Assembly: GCF_035582795.1 (NCBI RefSeq)
Contig: NC_134366.1
Span: forward strand, 6,182,828 to 6,246,827
Origin: Mycteria americana
Lineage: Eukaryota > Chordata > Aves > Ciconiiformes > Ciconiidae
Length of the DNA stretch: 64,000 nucleotides
Direction: 5' to 3'
In this document: piece after piece, positions 37,205 to 48,600 of the stretch
Layout of the letters: each line of letters starts with the position of its first letter
Numbering within the stretch: the stretch's first letter is position 1
The notes under the pieces: model-generated
Told to the model about the DNA's origin: nothing
The model's database searches: none
The model's input: the letters and a program-made list of their open reading frames with translations, nothing else
Made by a program: the position numbers and the translations under genes

Positions 37205-37328
37205 AATGCTGCAATTCGATCAGTTAAACTGAGTGGGCATCTGGACAGCTTTCCCTAGTTGTGGTCATCTTTTAAGAGTGACCTTGGCCACAACCTTTTA
37301 GTGTTGTCTAATGTCATGCAAAAGAAAA
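37205..37328 (+). repeat. Left copy of a short inverted repeat (partner at 48450-48592)
   Basis: Blocks such as cagttaaactgagtgggc and the attached gtgaccttggc are found in reverse complement at 48450-48592 with moderate identity. In the right copy this segment abuts the OXSR1 3' UTR copy, while here the two are 4.4 kb apart. Confidence 0.8.
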
Positions 37329-37407
37329 GTGCCTGGGTGCAAGCAGACTACCTGACCCCTTGGAAAGTCAACTCGGAAGCACTGCACTGGAGAAACCCTG
37401 GAGTTTT

Positions 37408-37795
37408 CACAGAATCACAGAATCATATAGGTTGGAAAAGACCTTTAAGATCATCGAGTCCAACCATAAACCTAACGCTACCAAGCCCACCACTACACCA
37501 TGTCCCTAAGCACCTCATCCAAACGTCCTTTAAATACCTCCAGGGATGGCGACTCAACCACTTCCCTGGGCAGCCTGTTCCAAGGCTTGATAACCCTCTC
37601 GGTGAAGAAAAATTTCCTAATATCCAGTCTAAACCTCTCCTGGCGCAGCTTGAGACCATTTCCTCTTGTCCTATTGCTTGTTACCTGGGAGAAGAGACCG
37701 ACCCCCACCTCACTACAACCTCCTTTCAGGCAGCTGTAGAGAGCGATAAGGTCTCCCCTCAGCCTCCTTTTCTCCAGGCTAAAAGGTGGTAACAG
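37408..37795 (-). mobile_element. CR1 LINE, 5'-truncated, minus strand
   Basis: Reverse complement of a typical avian CR1 3' end. It contains the conserved frame fragment [13 protein letters not shown] through [17 protein letters not shown], then the tail that reads gattctgtgattctg in element sense. About 390 bp is present and no full reverse transcriptase. A near-identical copy in opposite orientation lies at 50625-51012. Confidence 0.9.
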
Positions 37796-39202
37796 AGCAG
37801 AACAGACCCCATATTCTCTCTCATAAGTTCTGGCAGTGTTTTGTGCCAGTCCTCTGGCTCCTGCTTCTGCAGATCCATGAGACCCATGACTGGTGTCTGA
37901 CTGACCCTCCTGGGCTTCCCCATTTAAACCATGACAGAGAAGAGTGGATGAGGCTGCTGTGCCCTGCACTCCTAGCATGAAGCCAGGAGACAGCCTGGGG
38001 AGATGGCAGGATCAGGCCTGGGAAAGGCTCCTGAGCTTGTGGACATGCGTGATTCTGCTTTTACCAAGGTTTGGCCTGTCCTGTCTCCTGCCAGTGAAGC
38101 AGAGCCCAAGGTGAACAGGGGCACCTCAATTTCATCCTCCATCTGAGTTTCTTAGTTGACTTAGACCCAATTTGTTTGGGTCTGTTTGCACCTCTGCCTG
38201 GTTCAGTGTCTGCCTGCTTTTCCCTATCTTTGGTGCTCCCTGCTTGTGGCTGCTGAGCTGGGCTTGTCCCAAGGGCAGCATCTCTCCTCTGGCTGCCCGG
38301 AGAGCTGGTGTAGCTCCAAGTTTGACCCGTGTGAGTGCCCTGGACAACCCAAACAGGGCAGCTCTGGTCTGGTTTCCATCATGCTTATACAATGCTCTTC
38401 CCACAGATCTGTGGGCATCCAAGTTGCTTTCGGGCACTTGGCTTTGCCTCATGGACATCCCAAAGGGACCTCAGGCAAATGCTGTTCCTACATCAGGGAA
38501 GGGCTGAACGGAGTTGGTTTCATGTTCTCAATGATCATTCTAAGGCAGGAAGGCATTTGAGCTGAGATTTGCCAAACCTGCCTCAAGCGGCATTGCCCTG
38601 TGTCAGATTTCTCCCATCCCTGTATGCCTTCCCCAAGTCTTCCCTGCCTATAGCCCCCACCAGCCTGTGGGGTGGCCCAGAACTGGTGGGAAGGGTGGAT
38701 GTCCCGTGCGTGGCTTGCTCGTGGTTACACAGGGAAGCTGCAAAAGCTGAAGGAAATGGAGTCTCCTGTCGCCTGGGACCTCAGCCAACTGGCCGCCCTT
38801 CCTCATCTCCATCTCTGCCCATCCGTTAGCATCACTCCCTCTGTTCCCCTGGACTTTTCCCAGCTCTGCATCGTGCTGGGCTGGCTCGGCCCCTCTGAAC
38901 TTTGCTTGCCCGAGTGGAACGGCTGGGGACCGTCTCGGCAGTTCCACAAACGCAGCTCCTGCCGTTGCTTTAGAGAAGAGTCTTTTCCCCTGTGAATGCC
39001 CGCTGGCCCTGGCGGAGGGGGTGACCTGGGTTGCCTGAAACGGGGGTCCTTCTGCTCCAGCCAGCACCATACGTTTGTGAGTGGCACAGAGATGATTAAT
39101 ATATTACACGGTGTACTTAGGACAGGTAAAACATCAGGCATTAAGTCTATCCTGACTTTACATATTTGTGGTGGCTGCCTACGACTGCAGAGCTTATCTT
39201 AG
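37796..39202. other. Intergenic region upstream of SLC22A13-like copy A
   Basis: Moderately GC-rich, with many short chance frames on both strands. No confident exon or repeat was seen. It must contain the copy A promoter unless an untranslated first exon lies further away. Confidence 0.5.
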
Positions 39203-39216
39203 GTTTAAACATTAAT
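39203..39216 (+). promoter_or_regulatory. Conserved 14-bp upstream element, copy A
   Basis: GTTTAAACATTAAT starts 69 bp before the copy A ATG. The identical 14-mer lies 69 bp before the copy B ATG (56119-56106, minus strand), although flanking sequence has diverged. It resembles an AT-rich homeodomain/HNF1-type half-site. Function is inferred from conservation only. Confidence 0.55.
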
Positions 39217-39271
39217 TCCAGCCCTCTGGAAAGTCTGTCCCAGCACTGTCCGGTTCCAGACACAGCTGCCA

Positions 39272-39643
39272 ATGTCAGACATCAGGGAAATTTTGAAAGC
39301 GGTTGGTGATTTTGGGCCGTTTCAGAAATGGCTGGTGCTGTTCACCTTGTTTCCATGCTTCAGTGTGGCTTTCCACCAGTTTTGCCAACTTTTTATGGTT
39401 CCGCATGTGCCCCATCACTGCGACACCAGCTGGATCCATGCCATCGGCCCCAACCTGACGGAGGAAGAGCAGCTGAACCTCACCCTGCCCCGGGACACGG
39501 ACGGGGCGTACGAGCAGTGCTCCATGTACTCGCCGGTGGACTGGGACCTTGACTCCATCGTGGCATACGGCCTGAACTCCACGGAGAAGTGCAGCAGTGG
39601 CTGGGTGTACCCCTCAGCACAACCACCATCCCTGCTGACCGAG
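39272..39643 (+). CDS. SLC22A13: Copy A exon 1 (residues 1-124)
   Basis: From [15 protein letters not shown] to PSLLTE, donor gtctgt. It encodes the N-terminus, TM1 and most of the glycosylated loop. From CDTSWI onward it is nearly identical to copy B, and before that it is quite different. Confidence 0.93.
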
Positions 39644-42600
39644 GTCTGTAGTCGCCTTTTGACGTGTCGGGGATGTGGAAGGGATGGGACACCCAAACGG
39701 CTGCCCTGTTCTGCAGTTCAGTTGAAGCCGGTGCCAGCCATTGTGCAAAGGGGCTAGGCTGAGATTCATATCAGCTGTATTTTGGGGACCTTGGCTCCAC
39801 CACCCAGCCCCCAGGTGTGGTCCTAGAGGGGTTGCATGCAAGCAGGCTGCAATATAGGTGCCAGAGGGGCCACAGGCAGAGCCAGTGGAGAGACTGATCA
39901 CTCCTGGTGGGACCTGTTGGGTCTCCCTGCCCCAGCTGCCCCTCTGCATACAGGGAGTAACCTTCCAACTTGGCCCTGTGCACAGCTTTGTGCTTTGGAC
40001 ACCCCGGCCTGGGGAAGGAGGCAGGGCTCAGTGCTTGGTTTCTGCTCCCTCGCATGGTGGGGAACTCTCAGGGCGAGCGGCTGTGGGGTGTCTGCCTCGG
40101 GGTCTCAGCGTGGCGACTCCAGCTCAGGGTTGTCACAAACAGCTCAAGTTCCTCACCCCTCCTTGCTCTGTGCGGACGTACCAGGTTTGACGAGGAGAGG
40201 AGAGCTTGCAAAGCCACAGATCTGATTGTCACCAGGAGCTTCAGCCACACCAGCAATGCTCCAGAGAGCAGTGCTAAACTTCTTTCAGTGCTTTCTGACC
40301 TCTCTGTATTTCCTATACGTGCTCTTCCCTATGTGACTCTTTCTATAGATGCTCTCTGGATGCTGGCAGTTGCAGAACATCTCTTTAACAGAAACTGCTT
40401 GGCCCAGGAATCAGTGTTGCACTCACCCTTTTTCCTCTGGGAGGGAAAGCAGTCTAGGAAGAAGCAAGCTGCTGGGACTTCTGTCGCACTTTAAGCAAAA
40501 TTTGCCAACCGGGAGGCTCCCCTGGGGGTGCCTGGGCTGGGGGGGATTCCTGCAGGTGCCAGTGCTCGGGAGAGGGACACCATTGAGTGCCCCATGGGCT
40601 TGTCCCACCACTGACTGGTGTGCTATGTGCACACCATGGAGACTTCCATCCTTGGAGGCAGGATCTCTGCTCCCAGGGGCTGGAGCGAGAGCTCGGGCAC
40701 CTTACTCCTGGGTCCACCATGGACCAGAAGGGCTGCCTGCCCTCAGAAAAGAGCTGGAGCCTGTTGAGAGCAAAAGCAGCTGTGTTTTCTTCCTCCAGTT
40801 CGACCTGGTGTGCGACAGGAAGAACCTGAACTACATCTCCCAGTCCATCTACATGCTGGGGCTGTTCCTAGGATCCATGATCTTTGGGCCACTAAGTGAC
40901 AGGTGAGGAGACACAACCACCCTTCCAGGGTCTGTGCAAAGCTGGCAGTGCGCAGAGCGGCACGCTGCTCCCAGCCTGGCTGGGAACTGCACCCCGTGCA
41001 TTTTGTCACCGCTCCTCACTAACAGGGACCCTGACCAAAGTCCTCAGGTCCCATGAGGACATGGCCACAGCAGGGGTGGAAGGGAGAAGGGCACAGCATG
41101 TCCGCAGGGAGTCCATGTCTGAGCCTCATCACCCTCAAGAGAGGACGATACAATCACTTTGTATTCCACCGGGCTCTTCCCCATCTCCATGACGTCTCTC
41201 CAAATACCAACTGTGTCTTCCCTCTTCCTCCTCAGGATCGGCCGCCGGCCTGTCATTCTGATTTCCATCTTCCTCCAGGGCTTGTTTGGTGTAGGAATTG
41301 CCTTTGTGCCCCATTTCTATGTGTACATGGCCTTCAGGTGTGTTGTGGGGGCTTCGGTGTCAGGGATCACCATGACGATACTGGCCTTAGGTGAGTAGGA
41401 TGCCCATACCCTGAGGCAGACAGATGTGGCCTCTCAAGATGCGATAGAAAAGGTCTGTAAAGAAATAAAAATCATCACGTATGACTTGAAAAACACCATG
41501 GTGAGGACAGGTCTTGCTCTGCACTGTCCTTTGGCATTTTGGCATCTGCTCAGCCCTGAGCGAGAGCCATGGGGAACATCTCTCCCATGCCAGTGCTCAG
41601 AGGAGGGCAAGGGGACAGCCTCCCAGGTCAGGAGGTCAGTGTGGGGAGAGAGGCCAGTGGCTCTGGGACATGATTGATTTGGCCCCCAGCTCTGCCCCAG
41701 TGAGGGGCTCTGTGGATGTTGAGAGCAAAGAGGTGACATACCTGAGCTTCATGACCTCTTGCAGAGGACCAGGACACCCTGACAATAAGGAGAGGTGATG
41801 CATCTCATGAAACACTGGTGACTTGCATGCATGAGTGATGCCAGAGCCCTGACTACCGCTCTTCTCACCTCCAGGAGAGCTCTTCCCCAGGGGAAACACC
41901 CTGTTTGCATCAGGGGAAATCATTTGCATGGATGACTCTGAACCTTCATTCCTCTTTTCAGCTACAGAATGGGTTGGTGTCTCCTCCCGGCCAAAGGCAG
42001 TGCTTATTTCTCACTGCTGTTTCGCCATCGGACAGATGCTTTTGGCTGGCTTGAGTTACGGTATTCGCAACTGGAGGCTGCTGGAGATTGCAGGGTCTGC
42101 TCCAATATTTGCCCTTTTCTTCTACATCTGGTAAGCAGGAGCAGGGCAGAGCTTCTGGAAGACATGACAGCAGTGGGTGTGCGGGCTGGCAGCGAGGAGG
42201 CAGCGGCTCAGGAGCAGGCTGGCTCTTTCCTCTTATAGTGCAGATGCTGGAGGGGTTTCTGCAGAGCTCAGCACATCTTCCTGGGGCACTGGACCCCTGA
42301 GAGCAGCAGCTGCTTTGCTTCAGGTCTTCAAGCGTGGCCTTTGGGGCCTAAATGTAGGCTATTTAGACCCCCTCCATCACATGTAATGCCCGTTGCTTGC
42401 TGGACGTGGTTGCAGGGAGCTGGGCTGCTGCGAAACTCAGCAGGTCACAGCAGCATCTCCTGATTTCACCTCCTTGGCAGGGTGCTACCAGAATCGGCTC
42501 GGTGGCTGGTGACAAAAGGCAGAATAGAAGAAGCTAAGAAGGTCCTTCAGAAGGCAGCATCCCTCAACAAGCGCACCATCCCACCAGGACTCCTTGAGCA

Positions 42601-45438
42601 GGTACCTGTCACGGCATGCAGAACAGCTTGCTGTCTTCAGAGACTTTCCTCTGCGCTTGCGTTTGTAGCAGCCATTGCAGCTGAGCTCATCTGCTAAACA
42701 GCTTTCCCTGCCTGCTGGCGATCCTTTGGGAATGGACTGTGGGTGACTCTAGCGTCAGCTCTGTTGTGCAGAGACGCGGTCAGGGAAGAGCACAGCTTCT
42801 GCTCAGGCTCCGTCTGGGGCTTTCTGGAGTCCACCTTGGGATATGGAAAGGATTCAAATGCTTCCCTGCCTTTCCTTCAGCGAGGATTGCAGGAGTGTTG
42901 AGGATGAGCATGGGGCCTCTGTTTAGTCTGTGGTTTTCCATGTATAAATGCCCAAAGCGGGGGTTAACCCCTTGCCCACCCCTAAGTCCCTACACAGGAG
43001 AAATGTTCATGTTGAGGAACCTCTTAGTCACCAAAGTACTGCGCTGGGCAGCCAGAGCACAGGCACAGGAGCCCAGCCCCGCTGGGCTGCCTTCCCCCCC
43101 AGAGCAGTTTGGGGTCACAAGCCTGTCCCCGCTGAGGCTCCCATTTGGCTGCAGCTGGAAAAGGAGCTAGCCAGGGGTTTCCTTTGCCTGGTTTGACTCT
43201 TTGGCCTTTTGCATTTTGAAGTTGAAGCCTGAGACACAGACCAAGTCTGGAAGCACTCTGGATCTCTTTCGGAAGAAGCATCTCCGGAAGGTGACTTTAA
43301 TCATGTCGTGCACCTGGTAAGACATTCTCTGGCCCTCTCTTTCTGAACTTCTAGGTGAATAAAAGAAGAGATTGACGGTTAGTCATAACTGTAAATTCAC
43401 CTTGTGTTTTTGGGGTGTTATGGATATTTGGGGTGATGGATATTTCTGTTCTGGCTATTCAAGATGCTATGTGGGTTGTGGAAAATGTTAGAGCTGTTCC
43501 AGCTTTGGCAGTCCTGTGGTATTGGTCTGGTTTTATGTCCCCTTGGAAATGCTGTGGCTTGGTCAACATGTTGTCATTGGAGATCAATATTGTATTTGCT
43601 CATGGCCAATAGATATGCTCAGTGCCACCCTGCCTGGCTTCCAGGTTTGTGAACAGCCTTGTCTACTATGGGCTGAGTCTGAACGTGACAAATTTTGGTC
43701 TGGACATCTACCTGACACAGCTTGCATTTGGAGCAGTGGAAATCCCAGCCCGTGTTGGTTGTATCTTCACACTGCAGTGGTTCGGGAGGAAGAAAACCCA
43801 GGCTGTTCTCCTGCTGCTGAGTGGCCTGGTGTGTCTCATCATCACTGGCATCCCTGAAGGTGAACAACCTTTTCCCATCCTCAGAGGACAACCTCTGGGA
43901 CAGGGAGGCACAGAGCCCCAACCCTTCCCTTGCTGGTGCAGGTCCTGTCCTCCCATCCAGGCTAGCTCACATCTCTCAGGGCTTCAGCTGACCTTGGTGC
44001 CATGGCCGCAAGGGACTTGGTCAACTCCCCAAGGCCCATTCTGATCAGCAAACCTTTGCCTGCTGATTGTGATAGGAGAGGGTAGAGCTGAGCCTTGTAG
44101 GTCACCTATTAGCAAAGTTGTCCTCTAGGAAAATTAATACGTGGGGAGGTGAGATGATGGGTGCAAAGTGCGCTGAAGGTGGCCCCCAGGCCAGAGCTGC
44201 TCCTCGGTCCACGTTCAGGCACTGTTCAGAGGCAATGGCTCCCTGCAGATGACACAGTTGTCACCGTGCATCCCCAGCCTCCATCCCGAGCGGTGCTGGG
44301 CCCCTCCTCATCCCACAGTGGTGGTCTCTCCTCTCCCTTCAGACCAGCCCATGGTGACCACTGTCCTGGCCATCATCGGCAAGTTTACCTCCTCGGGCTC
44401 CTTCTCCACCTCCTACGTCTACTCTGCAGAGCTCTTCCCCACGGTCGTCAGGTGAGGTCTCCCCACACATCGGGGCTTCCTTCCGCCATGTCTGGTGGCA
44501 GTGGTGGGGCAACAGCCCGCTTGTCCCCATGGCTGCACTTGGTCCCATGGTGGCCTGGGAGGTCCAAGCCCTGCCTGTGCCTCCCGCCGCCCCTTGCTCC
44601 CCCAGGCAGACCGGCGTGGGGCTGTGCTCGATGTCGGCGCGGGTGGCGGGGATCATGGCCCCACTGATCCGCCTCCTGGGCCAGTATCACCAGGCCATCC
44701 CCATGGCCATCTTCGGGAGTGCCCCCGTGGTGGGGGGGCTGCTCTGTGTCCTGCTGCCCGAGACCCGCGGCACCGACCTGGTGGATGACACGGGGGGCAG
44801 CTGCCCCCCAGCTGAGGTGGGTGCCCGACAGTGCCCGTGCTGCCTCTTGGGCAGGGGCACGGGGTGCCAGCGCTGCGGGAGGCTGTTGGCATTGCACGGG
44901 CTGGGGCTGGGGGTTTCTTCCAGGGCTTACGGTGGTGGGAGGGCAGGGAGCGGGGCTGCCCCTCTGCAGAGGGAGGGGAGGAGGCCCCATAACCCTGCCC
45001 ATGGTGGTCATCCCTTCATTCCTGTCCTTGGAATGGAAGGACCCCAGGGGCGGCCAGTGCTTCGCTTGGCTCCCCAACCTGTTCTTCCACCAGGGAAGGG
45101 CTGGTGCCTTGTAGCCGTGTCCTCTGGCTTTCAGCCTTGCATAGCTCCCAGCACCCCATTGCCCATGGGACAGGGTAGAATTGCACCCCGATACCTTTGT
45201 TGGGAGAAGGGTGTCCATGGGGGCCGAGAGAGCGAGTGGGGAATGGGAAGCCAGGTTGCTAAAGGCTGTATGTCTCAGAGAAGGCTGCCATCAGCTCCTA
45301 ACGGGTCTTTCTTTGCTTTTAAACTATTTTCCCTTTCATTAGGTCTGTGAAAATGCCAACAGCAGCTCTGAAAATGGACACGTGAAAGGAAAAGATGGTG
45401 GCCAAGACAATGAATACACAAAGACCACTCACTTCTAG
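39272..45438 (+). CDS. SLC22A13: SLC22A13-like organic anion transporter, copy A, complete (10 exons, 548 aa)
   Basis: Ten exons of 372, 104, 155, 169, 121, 95, 215, 109, 211 and 96 nt give one open frame of 549 codons. The internal sizes are those of the SLC22 family. The product is a 12-helix major facilitator transporter of the plasma membrane. SLC22A13 (OAT10) exchanges urate, nicotinate and other organic anions. Visible features: TM1 about residues 20-42; a large extracellular loop about 43-135 with NxT/NxS sites at N61, N69 and N102 and several cysteines; the MFS signature GPLSDRIGRR at 154-163; PESARWL at 270-276; FGRK in the second half; and PETRGTDL near the end. Resemblance to mammalian SLC22A13 is clear, for example [12 protein letters not shown] and YYGLSL. 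Mammals have the related SLC22A14 beside it, so one-to-one orthology is not certain. Start chosen as the first ATG of exon 1. Confidence 0.92.
40799..40902 (+). CDS. SLC22A13: Copy A exon 2 (TM2)
   Basis: 104 nt, acceptor tcctccag, donor gtgagg. Encodes [11 protein letters not shown] through GPLSD, with a split Arg. Confidence 0.95.
41236..41390 (+). CDS. SLC22A13: Copy A exon 3 (TM3-TM4)
   Basis: 155 nt, acceptor cctcctcag, donor gtgagt. Encodes [12 protein letters not shown] through MTILALG. Confidence 0.95.
41962..42130 (+). CDS. SLC22A13: Copy A exon 4 (TM5-TM6)
   Basis: 169 nt, acceptor ctcttttcag, donor gtaagc. Encodes [13 protein letters not shown] through FALFFYIW. The protein is identical to copy B. 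Confidence 0.95.
42481..42601 (+). CDS. SLC22A13: Copy A exon 5 (PESARWL, start of central loop)
   Basis: 121 nt, acceptor ccttggcag, donor gtacct. Encodes [14 protein letters not shown] through PGLLEQ and is identical to copy B. Confidence 0.95.
43222..43316 (+). CDS. SLC22A13: Copy A exon 6 (central loop to TM7)
   Basis: 95 nt from [11 protein letters not shown] to LIMSCTW (split). The acceptor AG is at 43220-43221. An alternative AG six bases later would drop two residues. Confidence 0.88.
43645..43859 (+). CDS. SLC22A13: Copy A exon 7 (TM7-TM9)
   Basis: 215 nt, acceptor gcttccag, donor gtgaac. Encodes [14 protein letters not shown] through ITGIPE. Confidence 0.95.
44343..44451 (+). CDS. 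SLC22A13: Copy A exon 8 (TM10)
   Basis: 109 nt, acceptor cccttcag, donor gtgagg. Encodes [14 protein letters not shown] through ELFPTVV, with a split Arg. Confidence 0.95.
44606..44816 (+). CDS. SLC22A13: Copy A exon 9 (TM11-TM12)
   Basis: 211 nt, acceptor gctcccccag, donor gtgggt. Encodes [15 protein letters not shown] through [13 protein letters not shown]. Confidence 0.93.
45343..45438 (+). CDS. SLC22A13: Copy A exon 10 (cytoplasmic tail) and stop
   Basis: Acceptor tttcattag. Encodes [12 protein letters not shown] through YTKTTHF, then TAG. A short polar tail as in SLC22 proteins, without equivalent in copy B. Confidence 0.85.
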   Translation, partial: VCENANSSSENGHVKGKDGGQDNEYTKTTHF

Positions 45439-46925
45439 CTGGGCCTGCAAGCGGCCGTAGCTAAAGGCAACCTAGTGCTGTGCTGGCACTGAGGACAGTC
45501 AGGGTCTCCATTTGCAGGACACCACCACCTCTCAAGCAGTCACTGCCAATTCTTGTTTTTCCTTTTCTATTTTGCCTTCCTGTACCTCCCTCTATAGCTT
45601 GTCCTCAGGCACTGCTTGCTGTCTCTGGTGTTCAACAGTGCTCTTTCTGGAGAAAATCTGATGCTTTTCATTTCAGGGAAAAAAGAAAGAAATCAGAAAC
45701 CAGGCTGGAGGCAACATTTTCTCTTCTTTTTTCCTGTCCCGTCTCCAGGAACATGAGTCTGTAAACTTTGACCAAGTGAGATACCTTCAATGCTAGAGCA
45801 TTGAATAGGCTTGCAACGGAGTACTGTGCTCACTAAAGAGAAAGCCAGAGCAGATGCAGCCCTGAAAACAATCTCACACTTGCAAGAAGGAGTGATTTCT
45901 CTTGACTGTCTAGCATGATCTTCTCACCCTCTCTTAAAAACACTTTTTTTTTTTTTAAATTTGAGACACTCAGCTGAGAAACAGAAGATGCAATGGAAGA
46001 AACAGCAAGCAGTGAGCAAGGATGTCTAACAGGCAGCAGAATTTTCACCTTAGTGCCGGTGGCTTTGAATTAAAGCATGTCATGATGCTTTGTGCACAGA
46101 AAATTGTGCTGTTGGTCTGTGGTGTAGGACCACATTAATTTGTCTGTTCCAGGAATCTGAGAGACATTGTGGCAGTTGGTCTTTTAGAAGAAAGTGCAAA
46201 TCTTTCTGGGAACTGTCAGGTCTATTCTACTCTGTTCTAGTCTATTCCTTCTTGCTGTATCCATTTCTGTCTTTAAACGGTTTAGGACCACTTTTGCCTT
46301 ATACTATGAAGAAAAAACATGTGCTTTTCCTGTGCTTCCCCTCTTCTTATCTCCTGTCTCTCAGGATGACTTTCTTTTACCACTGGCTTGGTACAGATGA
46401 AGCCCAGAAGTTATATAGTGGTGGTGGTCCAGCTTTGTCTGTACACAACTCAAAGGCTATTTTCTGGTGTTGACAAGAAGCTTTTAAAGCAGACTTCATT
46501 TCTTCTCCCTGTTGTCATGCCTGCATGTTTTCCATGGATCAAAGTACCCCACGGATATACAGTTTGATGAAGGCTGTTTCGGATAAAATCAGTGACATGC
46601 GACAATGCCCCACCAGGAGGGGCTGCCTGTGGTCCCATCTTTTCTCTGGGACTGCTTTTCAAAGGATTTGCTGTGGTGCTCCTGTTCGGAGGCCCTGAGT
46701 ATAGAGGAGCTCGGTCCTTTGTCCGAGGGCACTCTTTCCTTGGCAAAAGCTGGGGGCTGCCTCCTTCGGGCTTTTATGGAAAATAAGGCATTGAGGGTAA
46801 AGGCTGAGGAAAGAGCTTGGAGCAAAATGCAGAGTTATTGAGTGAACCACGGCTCCTTTTGGGAATTCTGCTCTGAGACTCTCTGTTTCAGCTCACTTCA
46901 TAAATAAAGGTGTCCAAGCACATCT
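45439..46925 (+). other. Probable 3' UTR of copy A
   Basis: Non-coding sequence after the copy A stop, up to an AATAAA at 46903-46908 that is followed by a GT-containing stretch. An ATTAAA near 46069 could give a shorter UTR. The UTR extent is inferred. Confidence 0.5.
46903..46908 (+). terminator. Candidate polyadenylation signal for copy A
   Basis: AATAAA about 1.46 kb after the stop, followed by ggtgtcc and later tgatgt. Confidence 0.5.
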
Positions 46926-48449
46926 GATGTACTTCCATCTCATTCATGACTCTCGTAGGCTGAAGATCCATTTCATCTGCTCTTCTCTAGACCACTGCAC
47001 CTGGTTAGTTTGAAGACCACTGGATGGTGCGCTTTTGGCTGGAGAGCACCTCAATAGCTTGACTCTTGATGTTTTGCCCAGCTCATCAGAAATAGGATGT
47101 CCAATGGTTTTGCTGTCCCTTAATGTCACTGCTACCTGGTCCACACATGGTCTTGTGCTTGGACAATAAATAGAGCTCACAGTACAGAGTTGAGCTAGGT
47201 GTGGTGGAGTAGCATGTGAGAATGCAAACACACTTCTGCATGCATACAATGGGATGTTTTGGGCTCTCATCATAATGACGCTATGGGCGAAGCGTAAAAA
47301 GTGCCTCAGGTGACCTGAAGGGATAACTAAGGGAAAGAGGACAACCCCATAGCCAAGGGAAGGGAGACAAAAGGCGGAGGAGAAGGTGAGGACAAAATGG
47401 GGTAGCAATGTTTAGCCGGGAAGAGCAGATGCAAGACCTTAATAGAGTGGCTTACCAAGCCATGACTGGAGAGCCAGTTGTGGGAAAGTGCTGAAGGTGG
47501 CAGTGATGAGCACATGCCAGGGACACTGTGAAGGGTTTGCTAAGGCATATTGATTAATGTCCAAGCCTTATTCAGGCCCTCCTATATCAGACATGGGAGC
47601 GAGGCCCTGCTCCTGTGCTTACACCCTCACTTATGCCTGTCTGTGTCCAGGTCAGAACCTCTCGACCTCCATTACCCCTTTGGAGGAGACCCAGGTTCAT
47701 GTATCAGAATGTCTCCACTGCCAAGGAAGCTGGCCAGGCAGGGCCAGAGGTATCTAAGGTGTGGAGGGGCAGCAGAGCCTGGCCTGGCCCTGTTCCCCGA
47801 GGTGAGGGGAGGTGAGGAGCTATGGGGTGAAGCAGCTCCTGTTGCCAGAGGAGCCCCACAGGGGCCACTGACACAATCAGCCCATCCTCCGTGCCAGTGA
47901 CACCAACAAATTATACTGCAACCCTGACTCCTGGCTGTGGGGCAGAGGCGTCCTGGACCTTACCCTTTGACGAGAGGACATTGTCCTCTCCTTCCTCCTG
48001 ACCCCATGTTGGGAAGGCCCCAGGTCCATCACCAGAGCAAAGCCTGCAGAAAGGAACCCAGCGGGGAATGGCTGAGGAGGTGAGGAGAAGCAGCATTAAT
48101 GCTGCTCTGTGCAATGAGTCGGTTCCAAAGCCCAGATTCTGCAAATGCTCTGCCCATCTCCAGCCACGGCCAGGTCCCATGTGACACTGGGGAGATTTTG
48201 TGCCCCAAAGCCAAAGCACAAGATGAATATCACTCCAGGCATGTCTGACCCGAGCACCCCAGCCTTCAAAACACCATTTACTACAGCACAAAGCAATTGG
48301 AAGGAAAAGGATGCTACAAACCTGAGTGACCAGCCTTCTTCTTCGACCACGAGCCTGTGCTGTAGTTTGAGGAGAGAGCTTCATGAAAGGGTGCCAAATA
48401 CATTCTCTGCTAGCAAACAAGGAGCACAGGAGAGGAGGTCACCCTTCTC
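46926..48449. other. Intergenic spacer between the inverted transporter genes
   Basis: No exon, known repeat or RNA gene was recognised. Open frames here show no family resemblance. Confidence 0.5.
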
Positions 48450-48592
48450 TTTCTTTTGCGTGACACTAGATGACACTAAAATGTTGTGGCTGAGCTGGCA
48501 GCAGCCAGCCAAGGTCACTGTTAAAGGCTGACCATGACTGGGGAAAGCTGTTCAGATGCCCACTCAGTTTAACTGACATTGAATTGCAGCGT
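48450..48592 (-). repeat. Right copy of short inverted repeat (partner at 37205-37328)
   Basis: Reverse complement of the sequence upstream of copy A, with moderate identity. It joins the OXSR1 3' UTR copy at about 48593-48601, near a shared GAATT. Confidence 0.8.
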
Positions 48593-48600
48593 ACACCACA

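Larger units (their letters stand above)
41945..43380 (+). repeat. High-identity inverted segment, copy A side (exons 4-6 and introns)
   Basis: Nearly every base, introns included, matches the reverse complement of about 51900-53342. Short chance frames inside introns translate identically in both, for example 42177-42386 and 53106-52897. Identity falls off sharply just past exon 6. Confidence 0.92.

Noticed and set aside
37493-37978. 161-codon minus-strand frame that resembles many predicted bird proteins
   Set aside because: The recognisable part ([22 protein letters not shown]) is the 3' end of a CR1 LINE, not a host gene.
42739-43170. 143-codon plus-strand frame recurring in copy B
   Set aside because: It lies in intron 5 of both transporter copies. 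The duplication and conversion explain its recurrence.
44448-45218. 256-codon minus-strand frame
   Set aside because: Antisense to copy A exon 9 and its flanking introns in GC-rich DNA. No family resemblance.
44529-45350. 273-codon plus-strand frame through exon 9 of copy A
   Set aside because: It is exon 9 read through the unspliced intron. Only 44606-44816 is coding.
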